Positions 45,040-53,971 of a stretch of DNA of 64,000 nt are shown here, piece by piece. A program made the translations under genes and the position numbers. Below the pieces are notes generated by a model, which searched no databases, was not told the DNA's origin, and worked only from the letters and a program-made list of their open reading frames with translations. This DNA comes from Parerythrobacter jejuensis (GTDB lineage Bacteria; Pseudomonadota; Alphaproteobacteria; Sphingomonadales; Sphingomonadaceae), in the NCBI RefSeq assembly GCF_039536765.1, contig NZ_BAAAZF010000001.1, positions 744,001-808,000 of the forward strand. Direction: 5' to 3'. Numbering within the stretch: the stretch's first letter is position 1; every line of letters starts with the position of its first letter.

Positions 45040-46890
45040 TTACCAGCCCTGTGGCTTGCCCTTGTTCTGCTCTTCAAGCCAATCCATCAACGGGGCGAAA
45101 TACTCGATCATCGCCTTGCCGCTCATTTCGCGGGTACCGGTGAAAGCCTCCAGTGCGTCCGGCCACGGCTTGCTCGCGCCCATTTCCAGCATCGCATTGA
45201 GCTTCGCACCGACTTCCTTGTTGCCATAGAAACTGCAGCGATGGAGCGGACCTTCCCAGCCGGCTTCGTCACAGGCAGCCTTGTAGAACTGGAACTGCAG
45301 CACGCGGGCGAGGAAATAGCGGGTGTAAGGCGTGTTGCCCGGGATATGATACTTCGCCCCCGGATCAAAGGCATCAGCGGGGCGATCGACCGGCGGGACA
45401 ATGCCCTGATATTCCGTCCGTAGCCGGGTCCAGACGTCGTTATATTGCGCTGGCGCAATCGAGCCATCAAACACGCCCCAACGCCATTTGTCGACCAGAT
45501 GCGCGAAAGGAAGGAACGCTACCTTGTCCATCGCCTGGCGCAGCAAGAGGCCGATATCCTTGTCCGCACCGGGCACGTCCGCACGATCGAGCATATCGAT
45601 CTGGACCAGATATTCCGGCGTGATCGAGAGCGCCAGCATATCGCCGATCGCCTCATGGAAACCATCATTCGCGCCGTTGAGGTGCAGATAGTCCTGCATT
45701 TTGTACGCGCGCTGGTAATAATTGTGGCCGAGCTCGTGATGGATCGTGATGAAGTCATCCGCATTGCGCTTGATGCACATCTTGATGCGGATGTCGTCTT
45801 TGTTGTCCAGATCCCATGCGCTGGCATGGCACACCACTTCGCGGTCGCGCGGCTTCACGAACTGGCTGCGCTCGTAGAATGTCTCCGGCAGCGGTTCGAA
45901 ACCCAACGAGCTGAAGAACTGCTCGCCGATCCGAACCATTCCTACCTCATCGAGCCCCTTTTCCTCAATCAACGCGGTCAAGTCATAACCGATGTCCCCC
46001 TCCCCTTCGGGCGCGACCAACGGGTAAATATTGCCCCATTCCTGCGCCCACATATTGCCGAGCAAATCGGCACGGATCGGGCCTGTGGCGGGCTGGACCG
46101 CATCGCCATATTTCTCATTCAACTTGGCACGGGTGTACGTGTGAAGCGCCATGTAGAGCGGCTTGACTTCCTCCCACAGCTTTTCTTTCGCGTCGGCGAA
46201 TTCCTCTGCGCTCATATCGTAATTCGAACGCCACATCGCTCCGACGTCGGTAAAGCCGAGCTCTTTTGCGCCATCATTCGCAATTGCGACCATGCGGACG
46301 TATTCGTCTTTCATGGGCGCACCGACCTGACCGTGCCAGCTCGCCCACATTTCGGCGAGTTGTTCGGGTGTCCGATCCAGGTTCCCCATCTCGGCCTCGA
46401 TGTCGCTGCCGTTGATCGGTTCGCCGTTCAGCGTGCCCTTGCCCTTGCCATATTGGCTGCCAAGGCTGGTCGCGATTGTGCTCAATTCAGCCGCGGCGCC
46501 TTCTGTTGTCGGCGCGGGCAGGACGATACCTGTGCGCAGCATATCGAGCTTGCGTGCGACTTCTGCGTCGAGCCCGGCGATCTGCGCGTACTTTGCAGCT
46601 TCCAGGGCATATTTGACTGATTTTTCCGTACCTTCCGCCCCGGCCTTGGCCACGAGTGCATCGGTATCCTGGGTGATATAGGTCGCATTGATCCAATAGA
46701 CTTTGCTCGCCTCAACCGAGAAATCGAACAGATCCTTTTCGACCATGGCCACCCAATCGGCTGCGCCTTGCGGGGTCATCGGGAATTGCGAGGTCGCCTG
46801 TGCTTCGTCTGCCTTGTGGCCGTCGGCCAATGCAGGAGTGGCAGCCAAAACAAGGGCTAGCGCCGAAAGCGCGGGCATTGCGAATTTCAT
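45040..46890 (-). CDS. M2 family metallopeptidase (bacterial ACE homologue)
   Basis: Periplasmic zinc dipeptidyl-carboxypeptidase related to angiotensin-converting enzyme. 616 aa with signal peptide MKFAMPALSALALVLAATPALADG. Zinc motif HHELGHNYYQ (H385, E386, H389), third ligand E413 in GFHEAIGD, preceded by VVCHASAWDL and followed by FLPFAHLVDKWRWGVFDG, all M2 hallmarks. Single catalytic domain. Likely trims dipeptides from oligopeptides in the periplasm. Stands alone on its strand. Confidence 0.95.
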   Translation of the reverse strand: MKFAMPALSALALVLAATPALADGHKADEAQATSQFPMTPQGAADWVAMVEKDLFDFSVEASKVYWINATYITQDTDALVAKAGAEGTEKSVKYALEAAKYAQIAGLDAEVARKLDMLRTGIVLPAPTTEGAAAELSTIATSLGSQYGKGKGTLNGEPINGSDIEAEMGNLDRTPEQLAEMWASWHGQVGAPMKDEYVRMVAIANDGAKELGFTDVGAMWRSNYDMSAEEFADAKEKLWEEVKPLYMALHTYTRAKLNEKYGDAVQPATGPIRADLLGNMWAQEWGNIYPLVAPEGEGDIGYDLTALIEEKGLDEVGMVRIGEQFFSSLGFEPLPETFYERSQFVKPRDREVVCHASAWDLDNKDDIRIKMCIKRNADDFITIHHELGHNYYQRAYKMQDYLHLNGANDGFHEAIGDMLALSITPEYLVQIDMLDRADVPGADKDIGLLLRQAMDKVAFLPFAHLVDKWRWGVFDGSIAPAQYNDVWTRLRTEYQGIVPPVDRPADAFDPGAKYHIPGNTPYTRYFLARVLQFQFYKAACDEAGWEGPLHRCSFYGNKEVGAKLNAMLEMGASKPWPDALEAFTGTREMSGKAMIEYFAPLMDWLEEQNKGKPQGW

Positions 46891-46957
46891 GGGAACATCC
46901 TCTTGATCGGAAAACCGGTTTCTTATGACACCAGTTTGAACCCGCAGCGCGGCTTAA

Positions 46958-47476
46958 TCAAGCGGCGCTTTTGCGGTTCAGATCGAGGAATATACCGTTC
47001 AATGGCAGCACGAAACAGGCGATCCAGGATATCGCCTTGGGATAATACATCGCCGCCGCGAGCGCCGCCTGGCGGTCGTCCCCTGCCCCGGCCATGAGCT
47101 GCTGCAATTGCAGGATGGTCTCGGTGAAATCGGTCGCGAGGAAGATAATCGCAGAGGCAAGCAATGCCCATCCGATGATGCGCAATGTTCCCGTGCCGAC
47201 CTTCAGGAAATACAGACCACCTAGCAAACTGCCGAAGCCATAGAGCGCGATGAAGATCAGGTCGCTGGTCATCGCGGTAAAGGCATTGCGCAACACACCA
47301 GCTTCCGCCCAGGACGATTGCACATAATCAACCCGTGCCGCGTTGCCTGCGGTCTGGTGAGCTGTAATGCCCGATGGCACCGTATCGATCGCCAACGGGA
47401 GGTGAAGATACGCAGCAATTGCAAACGCGATCACGCCCCCGATCCACACAATCAGAAAGCGGCGTCGCGTAATCAT
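46958..47476 (-). CDS. Small membrane protein of unknown function
   Basis: 172 aa from ATG 47476, which overlaps the hydrolase stop (ATGA). Four hydrophobic segments: FLIVWIGGVIAFAIAAYL, SDLIFIALYGFGSLLGGLYFL, IIGWALLASAIIFLATDF, and AISWIACFVLPLNGIFLDL. The first loop (about 40 residues) is outside. No family recognised. Last gene of the overlapping operon that starts with the HCCA isomerase. Confidence 0.7.
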   Translation of the reverse strand: MITRRRFLIVWIGGVIAFAIAAYLHLPLAIDTVPSGITAHQTAGNAARVDYVQSSWAEAGVLRNAFTAMTSDLIFIALYGFGSLLGGLYFLKVGTGTLRIIGWALLASAIIFLATDFTETILQLQQLMAGAGDDRQAALAAAMYYPKAISWIACFVLPLNGIFLDLNRKSAA

Positions 47477-48228
47477 GCAGTCTTCTCCAGCCAATCGGCG
47501 ATAGCCGCCCCGAGATCGGGTTTGGTCACGCTCGACATGTGTGTGCCGGGGATCTCCGAATAGCTGGCATTTGGCAGCAGTTCGGCCAATTCGATGGCGG
47601 AACCGTTATCGCGATCTTCATCCCCACACACGACGAGCGTCGGCATAGAGATATTCTGGAGGCTCGCAAGGTCCAAATCCGGCAATGTTTGCAATAACAT
47701 GCGGGCCGCCAAACGATCGACACCCTGGGACTTCAGGAACTGCATGGAGAAATAGGCCGGGTCGCCACGCTCAATTGTGTCAAACTCATCGATAACCCGC
47801 AGGAAATGCGCCGATCGCTTGGTCCATTCGCCCAATCCCGCAGTGCCCATGCCGCCGATGACCAGCCGCTGCGGATCAAGGATACCCTGGACCACGGCGT
47901 GGAGCGACGTCCGCGCACCAAGCGAGAAGCCGCCCAGCACATAGTCTTCCAGCCCCAGTTGATCGACCAGCGCCGCCACATCACGCACCAGCACATTCTC
48001 GGGATACTTTGCGGGATCATGCGGAGCTTCGCTCTGGCCGTGAACACGGAAATCCAGCATCAGCACTTCATAGCCTGCTGCAGCGATCGTATCGGCATGG
48101 CCCCACTTGATCCAGTTCATATCGGCATTCGAAAACAGGCCGTGGAGCAGGACGAAGGGTTGTCCGGAGCCGATCCGATGTAGCGCGAGCCGAGTACCGT
48201 CGAATGAGTCGAAAAACTCGGTTGTCAT
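47473..48228 (-). CDS. Alpha/beta fold hydrolase
   Basis: 251 aa from ATG 48228, overlapping the GFA stop (ATGA). PFVLLHGLFSNADMNWIKWG, nucleophile elbow GGFSLGARTS (S102), DEDRD near the acid position and a C-terminal GTHMSSV with the His. Serine esterase-like; substrate unknown. Third of four overlapping genes. Confidence 0.82.
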   Translation of the reverse strand: MTTEFFDSFDGTRLALHRIGSGQPFVLLHGLFSNADMNWIKWGHADTIAAAGYEVLMLDFRVHGQSEAPHDPAKYPENVLVRDVAALVDQLGLEDYVLGGFSLGARTSLHAVVQGILDPQRLVIGGMGTAGLGEWTKRSAHFLRVIDEFDTIERGDPAYFSMQFLKSQGVDRLAARMLLQTLPDLDLASLQNISMPTLVVCGDEDRDNGSAIELAELLPNASYSEIPGTHMSSVTKPDLGAAIADWLEKTA

Positions 48229-48680
48229 TGGCTGGCGATCCCGACCAGTTCGACCCATTCCTGCGACGAAGACGGATTACCTTCCATCGTCCGTGCGTTC
48301 TCGGGCAAGTGCAGCCACGGCTGCTTGCTCTGAACCCATATATGAGCGGCGGGGATTACGGACGAACTCCCAGTAAGAGTTCCGCAACGCAGGCTCGCCA
48401 TCCCGGGCCTGCTGTCATTTTCCGCGTAGATCCGCGCCTTGCATCGCGGGCAACCGTAGATGGTCGATGCCGACCCACTCGGCTGCGTGTATTCTGCAAC
48501 ATCGAGCTCGCTATTAATCTCGATATCCTTGAGGAAAAAGAGCATGTGCTCGCTAAAGGCCGAACCCGTTCTGGTCTGGCAATCCGTGCAATGGCAGGCG
48601 TAAGGGTTCAATCGAAAGCCCTCGGCGATCGTGTATTCTACCCGGCCGCACAGGCAGCCTCCCTTCAACACGCCCTTCAC
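48225..48680 (-). CDS. GFA family protein (glutathione-dependent formaldehyde-activating-like)
   Basis: 151 aa from GTG 48680, which overlaps the upstream stop (GTGA) in the manner of its neighbours; ATG 48713 would overlap the upstream gene by 37 nt. Zinc-binding Cys are all present: GGCLCG (C9, C11), CHCTDC (C29, C31, C34), CPRC (C77, C80). GFA-domain proteins bind glutathione adducts or zinc; few have tested activity. Confidence 0.83.
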   Translation of the reverse strand: MKGVLKGGCLCGRVEYTIAEGFRLNPYACHCTDCQTRTGSAFSEHMLFFLKDIEINSELDVAEYTQPSGSASTIYGCPRCKARIYAENDSRPGMASLRCGTLTGSSSVIPAAHIWVQSKQPWLHLPENARTMEGNPSSSQEWVELVGIASQ

Positions 48681-49327
48681 CGCTTGGTCAGCCCCTTCTG
48701 CTCCATCCGCCATTGCGCCATTTCGATGCGATCCTGCCCGAAGAAAGGTTCGCCTTCGAAGACCAGCGTGGGAACGCCCCAATGGCCGGCCTGCTCGAGC
48801 GCATCCTGGTTGGCACCGATTTCCGCGTCGAGTGCTTGTGCATCGTCAGCCACCTCGGCTTCGAGCTCTGCAAAATCGAGGCCTGCACGTTGGGCGGCGC
48901 CGGCCAGATGATCCCCCTCGTGCCAATTGTCGACTGCGCCTGAGAAGATAAGCTTCGATGCTTCTTCCGCAAAAGCGAGCCCCTTGCCACGCCGAGTTGC
49001 TGCCTGACCCAGCCGCCCAAGGCGGTAGATGTAGGGCTGGTCCGAAGCGATTTCGCGGGTCGCCAGATCTTGTACGACAGGATCCGGGCGGGGCCATCGG
49101 AAGGGGATTCCGAGCATCTCGGCCGCGCGCATGGAATCCATCAGGATATAGCGTGGTGCAGCCGGATTGCCTGTGAACAGGATATCGGGATCACGGATCG
49201 CAATCGGCCAAACCGTCCGCAGCGTGATATCGAGGTCATATTCCTCCGCCATTGCGCGATAACGCGCAGCGGCAAGGTAGCTATAGGGCGAACGAAAGCT
49301 GAAGAAGAGATCGGCGGTCAGGGTCAT
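48677..49327 (-). CDS. 2-hydroxychromene-2-carboxylate isomerase family protein
   Basis: 216 aa, DsbA-like/GST-kappa fold. The N-terminal FFSFRSPYSYLAAARY carries the catalytic Ser region, and C-terminal WGVPTLVFEGEPFFGQDRI is the family signature with the cis-Pro. In naphthalene degradation this enzyme isomerises a chromene intermediate with glutathione; no other aromatic-degradation gene is here, so the true substrate may differ. First gene of the four-gene overlapping operon with GFA, hydrolase and membrane protein. Confidence 0.85.
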   Translation of the reverse strand: MTLTADLFFSFRSPYSYLAAARYRAMAEEYDLDITLRTVWPIAIRDPDILFTGNPAAPRYILMDSMRAAEMLGIPFRWPRPDPVVQDLATREIASDQPYIYRLGRLGQAATRRGKGLAFAEEASKLIFSGAVDNWHEGDHLAGAAQRAGLDFAELEAEVADDAQALDAEIGANQDALEQAGHWGVPTLVFEGEPFFGQDRIEMAQWRMEQKGLTKR

Positions 49328-49340
49328 CGGTCATACTCCG

Positions 49341-49886
49341 TCAGCGGAAGAAACAATTCGTGCCGGCGTAGAGCCCCTCGACGGCATCCTCGCCCATGAA
49401 GCCTCCCATAGAGTCACCCAGGGCGAATTCATCACCCAGCGTGCTGTCGGGGATTGGCGAATATCCATCGACCCCTTCCACTTCCTGCCTGGGGGAGCCG
49501 ACCGAAATGTTGCCCTGGGTCGCGATCTGTTGGTTCGCTTCGTTGAATGACCAGCCGACCAGAAAGTCGTTTTGGAAATTGACCGTCAGCCCGCCCGGGA
49601 AATTGGTGAATTCCATTGCCCCGGCCCCGCATTCCGCGATCGCGTCACGGCCTTCCGGTTCGCCCAGAACCTTGGCCAGCGCGGATTCGACTTCATTGCG
49701 GCCCGAGGAGAAATAGAACGCTTCGGCACCAGCTGCGAGGCCGCCGCTGCGCAAGACGACACGATCTTCGTCAACCGCAGCCGCCTGTGCATTCTGTTGT
49801 TCGTAAGGCGGCGGGACGTCGCTGCTGCACGCGGCCAACAGGCCTGCCATCACCAATGCCAGAGCCCGTTGATCCCACCGTTTCAC
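49341..49886 (-). CDS. Lipoprotein of unknown function
   Basis: 181 aa from GTG 49886; the longer frame lies inside asd. Lipobox LAAC (17-20). The mature part holds one strand-rich domain with EVESALAKVLGEPEGRDAIA, FTNFPGGLTVNFQNDFLVGW and a C-terminal Cys (GTNCFF) that could pair with the Cys of AECGAGA. No family recognised. Its Shine-Dalgarno (AAGGGG) lies in the last codons of asd, 5 nt apart, so it depends on asd transcription. Confidence 0.68.
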   Translation of the reverse strand: MKRWDQRALALVMAGLLAACSSDVPPPYEQQNAQAAAVDEDRVVLRSGGLAAGAEAFYFSSGRNEVESALAKVLGEPEGRDAIAECGAGAMEFTNFPGGLTVNFQNDFLVGWSFNEANQQIATQGNISVGSPRQEVEGVDGYSPIPDSTLGDEFALGDSMGGFMGEDAVEGLYAGTNCFFR

Positions 49887-49891
49887 TGCCG

Positions 49892-50917
49892 TTACCCCTT
49901 CTTCAGATGTGTGCGCCCCAACAGTTCGGCGATCTGTACCGCATTGAGAGCTGCGCCCTTGCGCAGATTGTCGGAGACGCACCACAGCGTCAATCCGTTC
50001 TCGACCGTCGGATCCTCGCGCACGCGGCTGACATAGGTTGCCCCGTCACCGGCACTTTCTACCGGCGTGACATAGCCGCCATCTTCGCGCTTATCGATCA
50101 ACATGATGCCCGGCGCCTCGCGCAGGATTTCCATCGCCTGTTCCGCACCAAGCTCGTTTTCAAACTCGATATTGACCGCTTCGGAATGGCCCACAAAGAC
50201 CGGCACCCGCACACAAGTGGCGTTGAGCTTGATGGACGAGCCCATGATCTTCTTGGTCTCGACCATCATCTTCCACTCTTCCTTGGTGGAACCGTCATCC
50301 ATGAACACATCGATATGCGGGATCACGTTGAAGGCGATCTGCTTGGTGAATTTCTCCGGCTCTACCGGATCACCGACGAAGATCGCACGGCTCTGGTTAA
50401 AGAGCTCGTCCATGCCCGCCTTCCCGGCACCGGAAACCGACTGGTAAGTGCTCACAACCACGCGCTTGATCGTAGCCGCATCATGCAAAGGCTTGAGCGC
50501 AACCACCAGTTGTGCAGTCGAGCAGTTGGGGTTCGCGATGATGTTGCGCTTGGAATATCCATCGATCGCATCCGGGTTCACTTCAGGCACGATCAGCGGC
50601 ACATCCGGGTCCATGCGATAAAGCGAACTGTTGTCGATCACGACGCAGCCCGCCTTGGCAGCAATCGGTGCATATTGCTTGGCCGGACCCGAGCCCGCAG
50701 AGAACAACGCGATGTCCCAACCGGCCCAGTCGAAATGCTCGATATTACGGCATTTGAGCATCTTGCCCGTGTCGCCGAATTCCACCTCGCTCCCGTGCGA
50801 GCGCGAGGACGCAACCGCAGCGATTTCCTCGATCGGAAACTCCCGCTCGGCCAATACCTGCATCATTTCACGCCCGACATTTCCGGTCGCGCCGACAACG
50901 GCTACGCGATAGCCCAC
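49892..50917 (-). CDS. asd: Aspartate-semialdehyde dehydrogenase
   Basis: NADPH-dependent step from aspartyl phosphate to the semialdehyde, leading to lysine, diaminopimelate, threonine and methionine. 341 aa. GATGNVGREMMQVL, FSAGSGPAKQYAP, NPNCSTAQLVVALKPLHD with the catalytic Cys, and VSTYQSVSGAGKAGMDEL are present. GTG start at 50917 with GGAGA 6 nt upstream; a nearby ATG at 50922 is out of frame. Downstream lipoprotein follows at 5 nt. Confidence 0.96.
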   Translation of the reverse strand: MGYRVAVVGATGNVGREMMQVLAEREFPIEEIAAVASSRSHGSEVEFGDTGKMLKCRNIEHFDWAGWDIALFSAGSGPAKQYAPIAAKAGCVVIDNSSLYRMDPDVPLIVPEVNPDAIDGYSKRNIIANPNCSTAQLVVALKPLHDAATIKRVVVSTYQSVSGAGKAGMDELFNQSRAIFVGDPVEPEKFTKQIAFNVIPHIDVFMDDGSTKEEWKMMVETKKIMGSSIKLNATCVRVPVFVGHSEAVNIEFENELGAEQAMEILREAPGIMLIDKREDGGYVTPVESAGDGATYVSRVREDPTVENGLTLWCVSDNLRKGAALNAVQIAELLGRTHLKKG

Positions 50918-50996
50918 TTCATTTCTCCATTTGTATTCGACGGCGGACTTAGAACTCTGGTTCCGGACCGCAAGGCCAATCCCGCTTGAAGCGTCA

Positions 50997-51037
50997 AAAG
51001 AAAAAGGGCGCCCCGGTCATCCCGGAGCGCCCTTTTC
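50997..51037 (-). terminator. Terminator of the ffh-rplS operon
   Basis: GGGCGC(T)CCGGG pairs with CCGGGGCGCCC around a 4-nt loop; on the minus strand a TTTTTCTTTT run follows. It lies 22 nt after the rplS stop. Confidence 0.85.
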
Positions 51038-51058
51038 GTGTCTCTATGCCCGCCGGAC

Positions 51059-51430
51059 TTAGTCCTTGGCAGGACGCGTATCGCGACGTTCGGCGATACG
51101 CGCACTCTTACCGGTGCGGCCACGCAGATAGTAAAGCTTGGCGCGACGCACGACACCACGGCGAACCACGGTGATGCTGTCAACGATCGGCGCATAGAGC
51201 GGGAACACACGTTCCACGCCTTCGCCGAAGCTCATTTTGCGCACGGTGAAGTTGCTGCCCATGCCGCGGTTGGACCGGGCGATGCACACACCTTCGAAAT
51301 TCTGGATACGTTCGCGGTTGCCTTCCGTCACCTTGACGCCGACACGAACGGTGTCGCCGGCACGGAATTCGGGAATGTCCTTGCCTGCGTTGGCAATTTC
51401 TTCCGCTTCGATTTGCTGGATCAGGTTCAC
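51059..51430 (-). CDS. rplS: 50S ribosomal protein L19
   Basis: 123 aa from GTG 51430 (overlaps trmD stop as GTGA). [88 protein letters not shown] are canonical L19. Sits at the 30S-50S interface. Last gene of the operon. Confidence 0.97.
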   Translation of the reverse strand: MNLIQQIEAEEIANAGKDIPEFRAGDTVRVGVKVTEGNRERIQNFEGVCIARSNRGMGSNFTVRKMSFGEGVERVFPLYAPIVDSITVVRRGVVRRAKLYYLRGRTGKSARIAERRDTRPAKD

Positions 51431-52173
51431 TGGTCCGGTTCCTTGTCTTTTCGCCGCGCACCAGAGGCAGACTGGACCCGAGCACCCCTGTGGCGCTCCC
51501 ATAGATCCGGCCTGCGTAGCCGTGTGATCGCCTCTGCCTGGGCTTCACGCCAAGCAGCGATCTTCGCATGATCCCCCGATCGCAGCACTTCAGGGATCGT
51601 GCGCCCTTCCCAGATTTGAGGTCGGGTGTAGTGAGGATACTCAAGGAGGCCGTTCTCGAACGACTCTTCGGTACCACTCGAAGCCGCGCCCATTACGCCG
51701 GGAAGCAGCCGAATGCAAGCGTCGAGTATGGCCAGCGCTGCGGGTTCGCCGCCAGACAGGACGATATCGGCCAGCGACACTTCTTCCACGTCACGCGCGT
51801 CAAAAATCCGCTCGTCAAATCCCTCGAACCGACCGCACAGGATGGTGACCCCCGGCCCGGCTGCCAGCTCGCGGATGCGGGCCTGTGTGATGGGCGTTCC
51901 GCGCGGTGTCATGGCGAGCACAGGCGCATCGGGCTGCCGCTCGCGTGCATGGTCAATCACCGCGCCCAGAATATCCGCCTTGAGCACCATGCCTGCTCCG
52001 CCCCCAGCCGGCGTATCATCGACTGTACGGTGCCTGTCGGTAGCAAAATCGCGCGGGTTGACGGTCTCGCAAGACCAATCCCCCCGCTCCAGCGCCTTGC
52101 CCGCCAGCGATTGGCCCAACGGCCCAGGAAACATCTCCGGATAGAGTGTAAGGATGGTGGCGGCGAAGGTCAC
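51427..52173 (-). CDS. trmD: tRNA (guanine-N1-)-methyltransferase
   Basis: Methylates G37 in tRNAs to prevent frameshifting. 248 aa from GTG 52173 (GTGA overlap with the upstream small membrane protein). [65 protein letters not shown] and [14 protein letters not shown] are family motifs including the knot. The C-terminus ends in a basic extension. Confidence 0.96.
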   Translation of the reverse strand: MTFAATILTLYPEMFPGPLGQSLAGKALERGDWSCETVNPRDFATDRHRTVDDTPAGGGAGMVLKADILGAVIDHARERQPDAPVLAMTPRGTPITQARIRELAAGPGVTILCGRFEGFDERIFDARDVEEVSLADIVLSGGEPAALAILDACIRLLPGVMGAASSGTEESFENGLLEYPHYTRPQIWEGRTIPEVLRSGDHAKIAAWREAQAEAITRLRRPDLWERHRGARVQSASGARRKDKEPDQ

Positions 52174-52499
52174 GCCCTGCGCACCGCAACAACGAAGAGC
52201 CGAAGACAGAAGCCGACGGCTACTATTGCAAGGAACCACAATGCTGCAAAAAGCACTGCGCGCTCGATCTCAGGCACCAGATTGTCGATCATGTTGGGCG
52301 GTGGCGAACCATTTTCAGCGTCGTGCCGCCCGATCGCTACCAGTTCGCGAAACACAGTGAGAGCTACGTATCCTAGCGCAGGAAGGATCGCCAGTGAGGA
52401 AATGAGCAAGCGCAACCGCCGCTCCGGAAACAGCGTCCTCCAGAAGAAGTTCATCGCAACTGTTGCCAACACGAAAATGGTGACCATCCAAGTGCTCAA
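52170..52499 (-). CDS. Small membrane protein of unknown function
   Basis: 109 aa if TTG 52499 (TTGA overlap with the nitrilase stop), 105 aa if ATG 52487. Three hydrophobic segments: [56 protein letters not shown]. No family recognised. Inserted with the nitrilase between rimM and trmD. Confidence 0.65.
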   Translation of the reverse strand: MSTWMVTIFVLATVAMNFFWRTLFPERRLRLLISSLAILPALGYVALTVFRELVAIGRHDAENGSPPPNMIDNLVPEIERAVLFAALWFLAIVAVGFCLRLFVVAVRRA

Positions 52500-53455
52500 G
52501 ACCTGCGCTCCCGAACAACCCCATCCTTGGCCCGCGTATCGACGCTGAGCTCAAACACGTCGGGCCGCGAGTAGTGCCCGTCGGTGTCAAGGCTCGCGAG
52601 GCCCTCGCTGATGGCTGAGAGGTCGAGTCCAGCATGCAAAATTTCCTCGCCCTCGCCCGCTTGCGCGACGACGCTGGCATCGGGCGCGGCGATCAGGCTG
52701 CGGCCTTTATTGAGCACATCGCCCTCAATCGCCTCGGCCAGTTCGCGCGCTGCTGCGTCGCCGCCGGTTCGCTCGATTCCATCCAGCAAATCGTCTTTCG
52801 TCTGAACCAGCCCCGCTGCGAGCACAAAGCACCGCCCCTCCATCGCATAGTGACGGCTGGCGATGGCGTATTGCTCGCGCACGGTCGGCCAGGCGGCGAC
52901 GTGGACTGCCTCGCCGAGATTGTGCATCGCTGCGCGGGCGAGCGGCATCCAGTGTTCCCAGCAGATCAGGCTGCCGACGCGGCCCCATTCGGCCTGGTGC
53001 ACGCCCAGCGTCGAGCCATCGCCGCGCATCCATACCAGCCGCTCGCCATGGGTGGGGACGAGTTTCCGATGGTCCAGCACTGGCAATCCCGGGCGGAAGG
53101 TCAGCTGGTTGTTGTAGAGCGAATTGCGCACGCGTTCGTGCGCGCCAATGCTGATCACCGCGCCGGTCTCGTCGCATAACTCCTGCAACGGCAGCAGCCG
53201 CTCGTCATTGGGAACGACCGCATTCTCCAACAGGATGCGATGCAGCGCCTTGCTACCCGGATGATCCCACAGCGCCGCGCCTGGTGCCTCATCGAGCCAC
53301 AACGGATAACCGCCGAGGAAAGTCTCCCCAAACGCAACTAGCTGCGCGCTGCCGTCGATGGCTTCTTTGGCGAGCCGGGTCGCTTGCGTAATTCCATCGC
53401 CAATGGCGAGCGGGATCGGGCGGCCCTGGACGATAGCGACGTTAAGCGTGGTCAT
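52496..53455 (-). CDS. Nitrilase/cyanide-hydratase family carbon-nitrogen hydrolase
   Basis: 319 aa from ATG 53455. The catalytic triad reads AFGETFLGGYPLW (E44), HRKLVPTHGERLVW (K131) and GSLICWEHWMPLAR (C165), matching true aliphatic or arylacetonitrilases more than amidases (PTHGER and GSLICWEH are nitrilase-type). It would hydrolyse a nitrile to acid and ammonia; substrate unknown. It sits in the rpsP-rimM-trmD-rplS operon, where it is not expected, with a 4-nt gap after rimM. Confidence 0.88.
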   Translation of the reverse strand: MTTLNVAIVQGRPIPLAIGDGITQATRLAKEAIDGSAQLVAFGETFLGGYPLWLDEAPGAALWDHPGSKALHRILLENAVVPNDERLLPLQELCDETGAVISIGAHERVRNSLYNNQLTFRPGLPVLDHRKLVPTHGERLVWMRGDGSTLGVHQAEWGRVGSLICWEHWMPLARAAMHNLGEAVHVAAWPTVREQYAIASRHYAMEGRCFVLAAGLVQTKDDLLDGIERTGGDAAARELAEAIEGDVLNKGRSLIAAPDASVVAQAGEGEEILHAGLDLSAISEGLASLDTDGHYSRPDVFELSVDTRAKDGVVRERRS

Positions 53456-53459
53456 CCGC

Positions 53460-53966
53460 TCAGCCTTCGGCGAAATCAGCAGCAATCACAAGCCGTTCGC
53501 CGTCCCACTCGATCACCGCCTGTTTGGTCATCGGCACCATAAAGGTCTTCATGCCCTTAACCGGCACCGGATCTTTCTCGATTTCGATGACATCGGTTGC
53601 GCCGAAGTTCTGGACATCCACCACCTTGCCGACCGTGTTGCCCGTATCGGTGACGACCGCCAGACCCAACAGATCGGAATAGTAATACTCGCCCTCACCA
53701 AGCTCGGGGAGGGCATCGCGGGATATGGTGAGCGTGGTGCCGCGCAGCTTCTCCGCCTCGGTCCGGCCGGAGATTTCGGTGAAACGGGCGATTGCGCCGC
53801 CCTTGTTGTCGCTGCGGATCTTGCTGAGGGTCAATGCCCCCTGATTGAAGCTGCCGTGCTGTTTCAGGGCATCGATCCCGTCACCCAGCAGCTTCAGGCG
53901 GACTTCGCCCGTCACACCGTGCGCACCGGTTACGGCAGCCAGCGTGACGGACGTGTCCTGTGCCAA
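53460..53966 (-). CDS. rimM: 16S rRNA processing protein RimM
   Basis: 168 aa from TTG 53966. VTLAAVTGAHGVTGEVRLKL, then GRTEAEKLRGTTLTISRDAL and the PRC-barrel part GEYYYSDLLGLAVV..GKVVDVQNFGATDVIEI..MVPMTKQAVI. Assists 30S maturation by binding S19. Begins 5 nt after rpsP. Confidence 0.94.
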   Translation of the reverse strand: MAQDTSVTLAAVTGAHGVTGEVRLKLLGDGIDALKQHGSFNQGALTLSKIRSDNKGGAIARFTEISGRTEAEKLRGTTLTISRDALPELGEGEYYYSDLLGLAVVTDTGNTVGKVVDVQNFGATDVIEIEKDPVPVKGMKTFMVPMTKQAVIEWDGERLVIAADFAEG

Positions 53967-53971
53967 CGGGC

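Noticed and set aside
45445-46620. 391-codon plus-strand frame
   Set aside because: Antisense to the M2 peptidase.
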